Assembly (NCBI RefSeq): GCF_000381045.1
Contig: NZ_KB905730.1
Coordinates: 62,001-126,000 of the forward strand
Reading direction: 5' to 3'
From: Thermus scotoductus DSM 8553
Lineage (GTDB): Bacteria; Deinococcota; Deinococci; Deinococcales; Thermaceae
Length of the DNA stretch: 64,000 bases
Made by a program: the position numbers and the translations under genes. Positions 1 to 7,358 of this stretch are shown one piece after another. The notes under the pieces are model-generated. The model did no database searches, was not told where the DNA came from, and was given only the letters and a program-made list of their open reading frames with translations. The stretch's first letter is position 1; each line of letters begins with the position of its first letter.

Positions 1-635
1 AGATGGGGGGTCTCCGCCAGGGCCTGGGCCTTGCGGGCCTCGAGGAGGAGCTCCACCCTTCTTCCCCGGCGGTGGAAGCCATCCTGCACCGCCAAAAGCT
101 TGGCCTTGGCGTCCTTGAGCCGCACCGCCGCCGCCTCGGCGGCGTAGCCGGAGAAGATGGGAATGGCGATGGCCCCAAGCCAGGCGGTGGCCAGGAGGAG
201 AATGGCCGCCTCGAGGCCCATGGGGAACCACAAGCCCACCCGGTCCCCTCGCTCCACCCCCAGGGCCCGAAGCCCTGCCGCCACCCGTTCCACTTCTTCT
301 AAAAGCTTCCCGTAGGTGAGGGCGCGCACCGTTCCCTCCTCGGTTTCGTGGATGAGGGCTAAGGCGGTGGGCTCGTGGCTGAGGGCTGCCTCCACCAGGT
401 TAAGCCGCCCCCCCACGAAGAAGCGGGGAAGGGGAAACCCACCTTCTATGACCCGCTCGTAGGGTTTGCGCCAGGGTAGGCCCAGGTGGGTGAAAAACTG
501 GTGGTAAAAAGCCTCAAGTTCCTCCACGCTATAGCGGTAGAAAGCCTCGTAGTCCCGGAAACCCAGGGCCTCCATGAATCGGAAGAGCCTGGTGGCCTGG
601 ATCTCCTCCGGGTTGGGATACCAGATGGGCTCCAT
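1..635 (-). CDS. AMP-forming acyl-CoA synthetase, N-terminal part
   Basis: The N-terminal 211 residues of an acetyl/acyl-CoA synthetase-type enzyme; the rest lies beyond the window edge. The start reads MEPIWYPNPEEI and is followed by the N-terminal lid typical of acetyl- and acetoacetyl-CoA synthetases (LPWRKPYERVIEGG, then FFVGGRLNLVEAAL), then the adenylating domain beginning (LTYGKLLEEVERVAAGLRAL, GVERGDRVGLWFPMGLEA). Family members activate a carboxylic acid with ATP and transfer it to CoA in the cytosol. The ATG directly follows the TAG of the kinase gene, so the two are probably translated together. The A8/A10 motifs and the acyl pocket are not in view, so the substrate cannot be judged. 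Confidence 0.85.
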   Translation of the reverse strand, partial: MEPIWYPNPEEIQATRLFRFMEALGFRDYEAFYRYSVEELEAFYHQFFTHLGLPWRKPYERVIEGGFPLPRFFVGGRLNLVEAALSHEPTALALIHETEEGTVRALTYGKLLEEVERVAAGLRALGVERGDRVGLWFPMGLEAAILLLATAWLGAIAIPIFSGYAAEAAAVRLKDAKAKLLAVQDGFHRRGRRVELLLEARKAQALAETPH

Positions 636-1463
636 CTATTTCCTCCAAAAGGGAAAGCCCTTGCGTTTGCTTGGCGTTTCGCCCTCCTTCTTGCCGTAAG
701 GGTTCTCCAGAGTCTCGATAAAACCCTTGATGTCCAGGCGCTCCTCAGGAGTTTTGGCCAAGAGGCGCCTCAAGGCCTTGTCCAGCCTGGGGGGCAGGGA
801 GGTGGGGGGAGGGGGAAGGAAGAGGTGGGCATTCCGTAGCTCCTCCAGGGTTTCCCCGCGAAAAGGGCGCTTTCCCACAAGGAGCTCGTAGGCCATGACC
901 CCAAAGCTGTAAGCATCGCTTTTGGGGCTGGGCTTGGCCCCCAGGAAGAGCTCGGGGGCCAGGTAGTGGGGGCTTCCCGCATACTCCGGGCTGGCCTCCT
1001 CCAAGGGACGCACGGTGCCCAGGTCCCCAAGCTTGTAAACCCCGTCGCCCACGAACACGTTGGAGGGCTTCACATCCTGGTGGAGGAAGCCCTTTTCGTG
1101 CAGGAAGAGCAAGGCCTGCCCCACCTGCAAAAGCGCCCGCATGGCTTCCTCCTGGTTCAGGGGACCCTTGAGGAGGCGTTCCTCCAGGGTGCCTTCCTCC
1201 AGGTACTCCAGGGCCAGGAAGGCTTCCTCGCCGAAGGGTATCCCGTAAAGCCCCTGCACCAGGTGGGGGTGCTTCAGGGAAAGGCTAAGGGAAACCTCCC
1301 GGGCAAACCGCTCGGCAAGCCTGGGGTCCTGCCTTACCTCCTTGCGGGGAAGCTTGAGGGCTACCTTTTGCCCATCGGGAGCCTCCGCCAGGTAGACCTG
1401 GGCGGTCTGTCCCAGGCCCAAAAGCATCCGAAGGCGGAAATCCTTGCGCTTCAGGCTAGTCAA
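636..1463 (-). CDS. Ser/Thr protein kinase (Hanks type), soluble
   Basis: A small eukaryotic-like kinase of about 275 residues with no membrane segment or sensor domain. Visible motifs: glycine loop LGLGQTAQVYLAEA near residue 15, VALKLP with the ATP-binding lysine near 37, FAREV helix-C glutamate, catalytic loop FLHQDVKPSNVF (HQD in place of HRD), metal-binding segment KLGDLGTV (DLG in place of DFG) and YLAPEL (APE). The basic tail ends KGFPFWRK. I chose the TTG at 1463, eight bases inside the preceding hydrolase gene, because GGGAGGGG lies just upstream; a longer ATG reading frame to 1529 would add 22 residues without kinase homology. It lies between a metallo-hydrolase and an acyl-CoA synthetase, which could be co-regulated or even phosphorylated; that is inference. 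Confidence 0.85.
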   Translation of the reverse strand: MTSLKRKDFRLRMLLGLGQTAQVYLAEAPDGQKVALKLPRKEVRQDPRLAERFAREVSLSLSLKHPHLVQGLYGIPFGEEAFLALEYLEEGTLEERLLKGPLNQEEAMRALLQVGQALLFLHEKGFLHQDVKPSNVFVGDGVYKLGDLGTVRPLEEASPEYAGSPHYLAPELFLGAKPSPKSDAYSFGVMAYELLVGKRPFRGETLEELRNAHLFLPPPPTSLPPRLDKALRRLLAKTPEERLDIKGFIETLENPYGKKEGETPSKRKGFPFWRK

Positions 1464-2130
1464 GAACCAGCACCCCTCCCGGGCGAAGGGCGTGGCCCTC
1501 CACCCCCTTCTCCTTGGCCTTGGCCGCAAAGGCCTCGCCGTCCTGCTTAATGGGGGGGAAGGTGTTGTAGTGGATGGGCACCACCCGCTTGGGCCTTAGG
1601 AGGTCTAGGGCCTTTAGGGCGTCTTCCGGTCCCATGGTGAAGTGGTCGCCGATGGGCAGGAAGGCCAAGTCCAGGCCCAGCTCCCCGATGAGGCGCATGT
1701 CGGAGAAGAGGGCGGTGTCCCCAGCATGGTAGATGCGCTTGCCGCCAAGTTCCACCACCACCCCCATGGGCATGCCCCCGTAGGTGCCGTCGGGGAAGCT
1801 AGAGGAGTGCCAGGCGGGGAACCATTTGAGCCACCCTCCGGGGAAGCGGTAGGTGCCTCCGATGTTCATGGGCACCGCCTTGGCCCCGTGCTTCTCCGCA
1901 TAGGTGGCGATCTCAAAGGTGGAGACCACCGTGCCTCCTTTCTTGGACAGGGCCACGGCGTCGCCGAAGTGGTCCCCGTGGGCGTGGGTAACCAGGATGA
2001 GGTCCGCCTGCACCTCCCCTACCCCCACCGGGGCCAGGGGGTTACCGCTGAGGAAGGGGTCGATAACCACCTTGGTCTTGCCATCGGAAAGCCAGACCGC
2101 CGAGTGGCCCAGATACCGGATCTCCAGCAT
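1456..2130 (-). CDS. UPF0173 metal-dependent hydrolase (metallo-beta-lactamase fold)
   Basis: A 224-residue MBL-fold protein of the UPF0173 group. It begins MLEIRYLGHSAVWL and has the metal-binding motif THAHGDHFGD near residue 50, GDTALFSDM and the late histidine segment VPIHYNTFP. The family binds two metal ions and is annotated as a hydrolase, but its physiological substrate is unknown. ATG at 2130 is preferred over the upstream in-frame GTG (2136) because AAAGGAGG sits five bases before it. It is the first gene after a plausible promoter (2151-2179) and overlaps the kinase gene by eight bases. Confidence 0.9.
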   Translation of the reverse strand: MLEIRYLGHSAVWLSDGKTKVVIDPFLSGNPLAPVGVGEVQADLILVTHAHGDHFGDAVALSKKGGTVVSTFEIATYAEKHGAKAVPMNIGGTYRFPGGWLKWFPAWHSSSFPDGTYGGMPMGVVVELGGKRIYHAGDTALFSDMRLIGELGLDLAFLPIGDHFTMGPEDALKALDLLRPKRVVPIHYNTFPPIKQDGEAFAAKAKEKGVEGHALRPGGVLVLD

Positions 2131-2150
2131 AGGCACCTCCTTTATATGGC

Positions 2151-2179
2151 ACTATACCGGAGAGGAGGGCATTTGGGAA
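2151..2179 (-). promoter_or_regulatory. Promoter for the hydrolase-kinase-synthetase genes
   Basis: On the minus strand, TTCCCA (2174-2179) is separated by 17 bases from TATAGT (2151-2156). The -10 box overlaps the stop codon of the upstream gene, and a start near 2144 would give a short leader with AAAGGAGG before the ATG at 2130. The -10 is good and the -35 matches four of six positions. Confidence 0.45.
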
Positions 2180-2523
2180 AGGGACCGCTCTAGGCTTTTA
2201 TAGAAGAGGAGTTCCAGGATGCGGGCAAAGGCCCGCTCCCCCCAGGTTTGTCCCTCGGGGAGGACCAAACTGAGCTCCAGTTCCAGCTCCAGCCCCTTCG
2301 TGCCTGAAAGCACGCGACCCTCTACCTTGAGGGAAGGTGGAGGGAGGAGCTTGGCCTCGAGGTTCTCTCCTCTAAGCCTCGAGGCGAAGGGAAGGGCCAC
2401 CTCCCCCAGCACGGGGTTTTCCTGCCGGAAGACCCCACGGACCTCGTTTCCTTCCAGCTGGAGTTCCAGGGGTAAACCCTGGGAGGGATGGCCGTTTAGG
2501 ACGAGGTGCAGCCTGGCCTTCAT
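2152..2523 (-). CDS. Hypothetical protein, about 123 aa
   Basis: No family recognised. The protein (MKARLHLVLNGHPSQGLPLE at the start) has alternating hydrophobic and polar residues typical of a beta-rich fold (VRGVFRQENPVLGEVALPF, LELELELSLVLPEG) and a short helical tail LLFYKSLERSLSQMP. There is no signal peptide and no membrane segment. The ATG at 2523 overlaps the stop of the preceding small gene as ATGA, which implies translational coupling and fixes the start better than the in-frame codon 12 bases upstream. Probably the second gene of a two-gene unit. Confidence 0.65.
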   Translation of the reverse strand: MKARLHLVLNGHPSQGLPLELQLEGNEVRGVFRQENPVLGEVALPFASRLRGENLEAKLLPPPSLKVEGRVLSGTKGLELELELSLVLPEGQTWGERAFARILELLFYKSLERSLSQMPSSPV

Positions 2524-2729
2524 CCTTCCACCCACTCCACCCGCACCCGGCCTTCCTTGGCCAGGCGGGCCACCTCGGCATCCGGGATGTTCAAGAGCCT
2601 GGGCAACTCCCGGAAGCGGGGTGTGGCCGAGGCCAGGCCCACCCGCACCACCAGGACCTCTTCCTCCTCGGCCCGGCCGATCCGCCAGACCAGGTGCTGG
2701 CCCAGGGCTTCCAACAGGTCCTTCTCCAC
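2520..2729 (-). CDS. Hypothetical small protein, 69 aa
   Basis: An acidic soluble protein of 69 residues starting from GTG (MEKDLLEALGQHLVWRIGRA). The middle is EEEEVLVVRVGLASATPRFR, and the end LLNIPDAEVARLAKEGRVRV reads like a short helical, possibly DNA- or protein-binding segment. AAGGGGG lies just before the GTG, and a TAGACT box six bases upstream of it could serve as a -10. No known domain is recognised. It is coupled by an ATGA overlap to the 123-residue protein, so the two probably work together. Confidence 0.6.
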   Translation of the reverse strand: MEKDLLEALGQHLVWRIGRAEEEEVLVVRVGLASATPRFRELPRLLNIPDAEVARLAKEGRVRVEWVEG

Positions 2730-2774
2730 CCCCTTAGTCTATCCCGGGGTGGCCTTGGGGGATAATGGATGGGG

Positions 2775-2957
2775 ATGCTCCTGGAGGTGGCCTACTGGCC
2801 AGCAGGGCCCTTTTCCCGGGGAAGACGGGCTTTGGTCCTCCACCTGGAGAACGGGGAGGGAGTACCCCTTCCCGTACCCGATCCCGAGGCCCTGGCGGCC
2901 CGGATCAGAGAACTTCTAAAAGGGCGAACTTCAGGTAGTGGGTTTCAGGGTGGTTGA
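2775..2957 (+). CDS. Possible small protein, about 60 aa
   Basis: A short forward reading frame ([20 protein letters not shown]) with an even, protein-like composition ending in a helix ([15 protein letters not shown]). A GATAAT box (2761-2766) lies eight bases before the ATG at 2775, fitting a leaderless start; an in-frame ATG at 2769 is the alternative. The last 53 bases overlap the convergent methyltransferase gene. No family is recognised. Evidence is codon-like composition and the -10 box only. Confidence 0.45.
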   Translation: MLLEVAYWPAGPFSRGRRALVLHLENGEGVPLPVPDPEALAARIRELLKGRTSGSGFQGG

Positions 2958-4050
2958 GGAGCACGGGATGGTCAAAGCCCTGGCCCCGCTTCTCCAACAC
3001 CCTTAGGCTACGGTGGGCGTCCTGGGCGGCCTCGGTTAGCATCTGGTAGAAAAGGGGTTCCCTGAGGTGGTGGCTACAGCTGCTGGTGGCCAGCAGGCCC
3101 CCTTCCTTGAGGAGCTTGATGGCCCGGAGGTTCACCTCCTTGTAGGCCCTGTAGGCCCTTTCCAGATCCTTTTTCCCCTTGGCAAAGGCGGGTGGGTCCA
3201 GCACGATGAGGTCAAACCGCTCCCCTGCCTTTTCCAGGGCCCTCAGGTGGTCGAAGGCGTTGGCTTCCACCGTCTTGAGGGTAAGCCCATTCAGCCTGGC
3301 GTTTTCCTCCGCCTGCCTCAGGGCCTCGCCGGAGCTGTCCACGCTGATCACCTCCTTGAAGCCCAGGGCTAGGTGGAGGCCGAAGCTACCCGCATAGCTG
3401 AACACGTCCAGGGCCCTTTCCCCACGGAAGCGTTCCATGAGGATCCGGTTGTCCCGCTGGTCCAGGTAGGCCCCGGTCTTCTGGCCTCCCGTGAGGTCCA
3501 CCAGGTAGCGTATCCGGCCCTCCTTCACCGCTACCCGTTCGGGGGCCTGGCCCAGGAGGGGCCGGACGTAAAGGGGGAGGCCCTCGAGTTCCCGGACCCT
3601 GGCATCGTTTTTGGCCAGGAGGTTTTTGGCCAGGGGTTTGAGCCTCTCGGCCACCTGGGGCAAGAGGGCTTCCCAGGCGTAGGCGGTGGTCTGCAGAACC
3701 GGGTGGCCGGCGTAGTAGTCCAGCACCAGACCCGGCAGGAAATCCCCTTCGGCGTGGGCCAGGCGGAAGCCTCCTTCGGGCTCCTTTTCCAGCGCGGGGA
3801 GGCGCCGGGCCAAGGCTTTGTCCAGGTTGTCCAGAAGCGCCTCCGCCGGGTCCCTTGCGGGTCGGAAGCGGTAGGCCCGCACGCTTAGGTCGCTGGTGGG
3901 GTTGAAGAGGGCTAGGGCCAGAAAACGCTTGCCCCAGTAAACGGGGTAAAGGCCCGGCTCCTCGGGGCCCGAAATCACATCGCGGCGAAAGACCCAAAGG
4001 TGCCGGGCCAGTAGGCGCTGGGCTCCTTTTTCGTTGACGAGAATCCGCAT
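2905..4050 (-). CDS. PUA-domain class I SAM methyltransferase (RlmI/RlmO type, 23S rRNA m5C)
   Basis: A 381-residue rRNA cytosine-C5 methyltransferase of the YccW/RlmI family. The N-terminal PUA domain ([20 protein letters not shown], then [15 protein letters not shown]) binds RNA. A linker domain is followed by the SAM-binding Rossmann domain with [15 protein letters not shown] near residue 190, [26 protein letters not shown] and the catalytic cysteine segment TSSCSHHL near residue 325. The Thermus thermophilus member of this family modifies 23S rRNA; the exact base is family knowledge, not visible here. The ATG abuts a 20-base perfect palindrome (4051-4070) that contains TATACT six bases upstream, so the message is probably leaderless or nearly so. 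It diverges from the V-ATPase operon. Confidence 0.9.
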   Translation of the reverse strand: MRILVNEKGAQRLLARHLWVFRRDVISGPEEPGLYPVYWGKRFLALALFNPTSDLSVRAYRFRPARDPAEALLDNLDKALARRLPALEKEPEGGFRLAHAEGDFLPGLVLDYYAGHPVLQTTAYAWEALLPQVAERLKPLAKNLLAKNDARVRELEGLPLYVRPLLGQAPERVAVKEGRIRYLVDLTGGQKTGAYLDQRDNRILMERFRGERALDVFSYAGSFGLHLALGFKEVISVDSSGEALRQAEENARLNGLTLKTVEANAFDHLRALEKAGERFDLIVLDPPAFAKGKKDLERAYRAYKEVNLRAIKLLKEGGLLATSSCSHHLREPLFYQMLTEAAQDAHRSLRVLEKRGQGFDHPVLLNHPETHYLKFALLEVL

Positions 4051-4070
4051 CGCTTAAGTATACTTAAGCG
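4051..4070. promoter_or_regulatory. 20-base perfect palindrome with -10 box, possible operator
   Basis: CGCTTAAGTATACTTAAGCG is a perfect inverted repeat. On the minus strand it includes TATACT ending six bases before the methyltransferase ATG; on the plus strand it lies seven bases upstream of the ATPase -35 box. Its position between divergent genes suggests an operator for a dimeric regulator, a core promoter, or both. No good -35 is seen for the minus strand. Confidence 0.5.
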
Positions 4071-4077
4071 GGGTTGG

Positions 4078-4106
4078 TTGACGTTTGCCCCAAAGGCCGG
4101 TATCCT
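4078..4106 (+). promoter_or_regulatory. Promoter of the V-ATPase operon
   Basis: TTGACG (4078-4083), a 17-base spacer and TATCCT (4101-4106) form a strong housekeeping-sigma promoter. The start near 4113 gives a leader of about 40 bases ending in GGGAGGGGC before the atpG ATG at 4152. Confidence 0.75.
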
Positions 4107-4151
4107 GTCCGGCGGGCGCAGTTTGCGCATCTTTTCACGAAGGGAGGGGCA

Positions 4152-4466
4152 ATGGGAGGCCTGGGACTTATCAAGAGCCTGGCGGAAAAGGAAAGGGAGC
4201 TGCTGGCCCGCCTCGAGGCCGCCAAGAAGGAGGCCGAGGCCCTGGTGGGGCAGGCCGAGGCGGAGGCCAGGGCCCTTCTGGAGGAGGCCGAGGCCAAGGC
4301 TAAGGCCCTGGAGGCCGAGTACCGGGAACGGGAGGCCAAGGAAACGGAGGCCATCCTGGCCCGCTACCGGGCCCAGGCGGAGGCCGAGGCTAAGGCGGTA
4401 AAGGAGAAAGCAGGGGCCCGGTTGGAGGAGGCCGTGGCCCTGGTTCTTAAGGAGGTTTTGCCGTGA
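4152..4466 (+). CDS. atpG: V-type ATPase subunit G (peripheral stalk)
   Basis: A 104-residue, almost entirely helical, Ala/Glu/Lys-rich protein (MGGLGLIKSLAEKERELLAR, then repeated EAEA and AKAKALEAEY segments) that forms the right-handed coiled coil of the peripheral stalk with subunit E. The stalk holds the A3B3 head still against the torque of the central shaft. The start at 4152 follows GGGAGGGGC with good spacing; the longer frame from 4074 would begin inside the promoter. It is the first of nine genes in the Thermus V-ATPase operon and overlaps atpI as GTGA. Confidence 0.88.
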   Translation: MGGLGLIKSLAEKERELLARLEAAKKEAEALVGQAEAEARALLEEAEAKAKALEAEYREREAKETEAILARYRAQAEAEAKAVKEKAGARLEEAVALVLKEVLP

Positions 4467-6421
4467 TCGCCCCCATGGAGAAGCTGGTCCTGGCCGGGCC
4501 CAAGGCCAAGGCCCAGGAGCTTCTCCACAGCCTCCAGCAGGCGGGGGTGGTCCACCTGGAAACCCTCCGGGTGGAGGAGCTTGCCGAGTACAGGCTTTCC
4601 CAGGAGGAGCGGGAGGAACTCAGGCGCTGGGAGGGGGTGGCGGCGGGAGCCGAGCATACCCTCACCCTCCTGGGCCGGGAGATGGAGCCCGCAAGGCCCT
4701 TCCCCGATGGGCTAGAGGCGGCGGAAAAGGCCCTTTCCCCCATCCAGGCCCACGCTGAGGGCCTTGCCCGGCAGAAGCAGGAGCTGGAGGAGGAGCTTGC
4801 CCTGGCCCAGGCCTACCTGGAACCCTTGGAGAAGCTTGCCAGCATGGCCCAGGGACTGGACCGAAGCGCCCTCTTCCGGGTGGTGCCCTTTTTGATCACG
4901 GAAAAGGAGCTTCCCCTGGTGGAGGAGGCCTTGAAAAAGGCCCTGGAGGACCGGTTCATCCTGGCCAGCGAGTCCTACTCCAAAGGGGTTGCCGGGCTTC
5001 TTGTGGTGCACCGGAAGGACCTCGAGGCGGCCAAGGCTGCCCTTTCCCGGGCCGGGGTGGCGGAGCTCCGCCTCCCTGGTAACTACGGGGATCTTCCCCT
5101 CAGCGAGGCCACCCGCCGGTTGAAGGAGCGGGCCGAGGCCGCGCCAAGAGAGCTTTCCGAGGTGCGCCAGGCCCTTTACCGGCTGGCCCAGGAGGCAGCC
5201 TCCACCCTGCAGAGCCTCTGGACCCGGGCCAAGGACGAGGCGGCCCGGCTTAAGGCCTTGGAGGAGCTGGCCTCAGGCCGGTTCGGCTTTGCCCTTTTGG
5301 GCTACGTGCCGGTGAAGGCCAAGGGCCGGGTGGAGGAGGCCTTGGCCCGCCACAAGGACCAGGTGATCTACGCCTTTGAGCCGGTGGACGAGCACCACGA
5401 GGCGGATCGGGTGCCCGTGGCCCTGGACAACCCTCCTTGGGTCAAGCCCTTCGAGCTTCTGGTGAGCTTCCTCAACACCCCCAAGTACGGTTCCTTTGAC
5501 CCCACCCCGGTGGTCCCCATCTTCTTCCCCTTCTGGTTCGGCATGATCGTGGGGGACATCGGCTACGCTCTTCTTTTCCTCCTCCTTGGGCGCTGGCTTT
5601 CCGGGTTTGTTAAGCGGAATGAGCCCTTGGTGATAGACCTTTTTGCCCTCAAGCTCAAGCCTGCGGTTATCGGCAAACTGGTCTACATCCTTAACTGGAT
5701 GGTCTTCTGGACGGTGGTCTGGGGCTTCGTCTACGGGGAGTTCTTCGGCACCTTCCTGGAGCACCTGGGGGTGTTTGGCACCCCCGAGCACCCGGGTCTC
5801 ATCCCCATCCTCATTCCCCGCATCGACACGGCCAAGACCGCCAACCTCCTCATCCTCCTCTCCGTGGCCTTTGGGGTGCTGATGGTCTTCTGGGGCCTGG
5901 CCCTTCGGGCCTACCTGGGCCTAAAGCACCACCACATGGCCCACTTCTGGGAAGGGGTCGGGTACCTGGGCGGTCTGGTGGGTATCCTGGCCTTGGCGGC
6001 TTCGTACCTTGGCAACCTGCAGGCCCCATGGCTTTCGGGCCTCATGTACCTGGGGTTTGGCCTCTTCCTGCTTGCGGTCCTCATGAGCCGCATCTGGCTC
6101 ATGATCCCGGAGATCTTCACCCAGGCGGGGCATATCCTCTCCCACATCCGTATTTATGCGGTGGGGGCTGCCGGGGGTATCCTGGCGGGCCTTCTCACCG
6201 ATGTTGGCTTTGCCTTGGCAGAGCGGCTTGGACTTCTGGGAGTTGTTCTGGGTGTCCTGGTGGCCGGGGCCTTGCACCTTCTCGTCCTCCTCCTCACCAC
6301 CCTGGGCCACATGCTCCAGCCCATCCGTCTTATCTGGGTGGAGTTTTTCACCAAGTTCGGTTTCTACGAGGAGAACGGCAGGCCTTACCGGCCGTTCAAA
6401 AGCGTCCGCGAGACGCTTTAG
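4463..6421 (+). CDS. atpI: V-type ATPase subunit I (membrane stator, a-subunit)
   Basis: The 652-residue subunit I/a that forms the proton (or ion) half-channels against the L ring and anchors both peripheral stalks. The N-terminal half is soluble and helical (residues about 1-320, MIAPMEKLVLAGPKAKAQEL). The C-terminal half has about eight membrane helices, beginning near PIFFPFWFGMIVGDIGYALL, and the helix with AGHILSHIRIYAVGAAGGIL carries the conserved Arg that faces the ring glutamate. The GTG start overlaps the atpG stop by four bases. Full family length. Confidence 0.93.
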   Translation: MIAPMEKLVLAGPKAKAQELLHSLQQAGVVHLETLRVEELAEYRLSQEEREELRRWEGVAAGAEHTLTLLGREMEPARPFPDGLEAAEKALSPIQAHAEGLARQKQELEEELALAQAYLEPLEKLASMAQGLDRSALFRVVPFLITEKELPLVEEALKKALEDRFILASESYSKGVAGLLVVHRKDLEAAKAALSRAGVAELRLPGNYGDLPLSEATRRLKERAEAAPRELSEVRQALYRLAQEAASTLQSLWTRAKDEAARLKALEELASGRFGFALLGYVPVKAKGRVEEALARHKDQVIYAFEPVDEHHEADRVPVALDNPPWVKPFELLVSFLNTPKYGSFDPTPVVPIFFPFWFGMIVGDIGYALLFLLLGRWLSGFVKRNEPLVIDLFALKLKPAVIGKLVYILNWMVFWTVVWGFVYGEFFGTFLEHLGVFGTPEHPGLIPILIPRIDTAKTANLLILLSVAFGVLMVFWGLALRAYLGLKHHHMAHFWEGVGYLGGLVGILALAASYLGNLQAPWLSGLMYLGFGLFLLAVLMSRIWLMIPEIFTQAGHILSHIRIYAVGAAGGILAGLLTDVGFALAERLGLLGVVLGVLVAGALHLLVLLLTTLGHMLQPIRLIWVEFFTKFGFYEENGRPYRPFKSVRETL

Positions 6422-6433
6422 GGAGGGAAAGAG

Positions 6434-6733
6434 ATGAAGAAGCTTCTGGTTACGGTTCTGGTGGCGGTTTTCGGCGCTCTGGCTTTTGCGGCGGAGGAGG
6501 CGGCGTCCTCCGGGGGCTTGGACCGAGGCCTCATCGCTATAGCCATGGGCCTGGCTGTGGGGCTTTCGGCCCTGGGTACCGGGCTGGCCCAGGCCCGGAT
6601 CGGGCCCGCGGGTATAGGGGCCATCGCTGAGGACCGGAGCAACTTCGGTGCCGCCCTCATCTTCCTGCTCCTGCCCGAGACCCTGGTGATCTTCGGCTTC
6701 CTCATCGCCATCATCCTGAACGGCAAGCTGTAA
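6434..6733 (+). CDS. atpL: V-type ATPase subunit L (c-ring proteolipid)
   Basis: A 99-residue proteolipid. A cleavable signal peptide (MKKLLVTVLVAVFGALAFA, cut before AEEAASS) precedes two membrane helices, IAMGLAVGLSALGTGLAQAR and ALIFLLLPETLVIFGFLIAI; the Glu in LLPETLVIF is the ion carrier. In T. thermophilus twelve copies form the rotor ring, so this protein is needed in large excess over the other subunits. GGGAGGGAAAGAG precedes the ATG. A terminator-like hairpin (6745-6775) follows directly, which may enrich the promoter-proximal message for this gene. Confidence 0.93.
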   Translation: MKKLLVTVLVAVFGALAFAAEEAASSGGLDRGLIAIAMGLAVGLSALGTGLAQARIGPAGIGAIAEDRSNFGAALIFLLLPETLVIFGFLIAIILNGKL

Positions 6734-6744
6734 GGGGTTTTTAG

Positions 6745-6775
6745 GGCCCTGCCCCTTGTGGGGTGGGGCCTTTTT
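6745..6775 (+). terminator. Intra-operon terminator-like hairpin after atpL
   Basis: Left arm GGCCCTGCCCC (6745-6755), loop TTGT, right arm GGGGTGGGGCC (6760-6770): 11 pairs of which two are G-U, followed by TTTTT (6771-6775). This is a textbook intrinsic terminator, yet it lies inside the operon 14 bases before the atpE ATG (6789). It is probably a leaky attenuator or an mRNA stabiliser. Confidence 0.7.
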
Positions 6776-6788
6776 CCAAGGAGGGCAG

Positions 6789-7355
6789 ATGTCCAAACTG
6801 GAAGCCATTTTGAGCCAGGAGGTGGAGGCGGAGATCCAGGCCGTCCTGCAAGAGGCCAAGGCCAAGGCCGAGGCCTTGAGGTCCGAGGCCAAGGCCAAGG
6901 CGGAGGGCTTGCTTTCCGCCAGAAAGCGGGCCCTCGAGGCCGGCCTGCAGGCCGCCATCCGCCGGGCAGAAAGTGCTGGGGAACTCCTCCTGGCCACCGC
7001 CCGTACCGAGGCCAAGGGGGAGGTGCTCTCCCAGGTGAAGGCCAAGGTGGAGGAGGCTCTTAGGGCCTTGCCGAATAGCCCCGACTGGCCTCAGGTGTTG
7101 CGGAAGCTGGCCGAGGAGGCCCTTGCGGCCTTGGGCGAGCCCGAGGCCCTGGCCTCCCATCCGGACAATCTTCCGCACCTCGAGGGTCTGGCGCGGGAGC
7201 GGGGCCTGGAGCTTAGGGCCGACCCTGCCTTGCGCCTGGGGGTGAGGGCCATCGGCAAAGGGGGCAGGACCCAGGTGGAGAACGCCCTGTTAAGCCGTCT
7301 GGAACGGGCCTGGGATGCCCTTTCCTCCAAGGTGGCCCAGGTGCTTTGGGGCTAG
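6789..7355 (+). CDS. atpE: V-type ATPase subunit E (peripheral stalk)
   Basis: A 188-residue subunit E. The N-terminal half is a long coiled coil (LSQEVEAEIQAVLQEAKAKA onward) that pairs with subunit G; the C-terminal half is a globular head (ELRADPALRLGVRAIGKGGR) that binds the top of the B subunit. The start at 6789 has AAGGAGGGCAG before it; an upstream in-frame codon at 6756 would lie within the hairpin and is rejected. The length equals that of the T. thermophilus protein as I remember it. Confidence 0.92.
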   Translation: MSKLEAILSQEVEAEIQAVLQEAKAKAEALRSEAKAKAEGLLSARKRALEAGLQAAIRRAESAGELLLATARTEAKGEVLSQVKAKVEEALRALPNSPDWPQVLRKLAEEALAALGEPEALASHPDNLPHLEGLARERGLELRADPALRLGVRAIGKGGRTQVENALLSRLERAWDALSSKVAQVLWG

Positions 7356-7358
7356 GCC

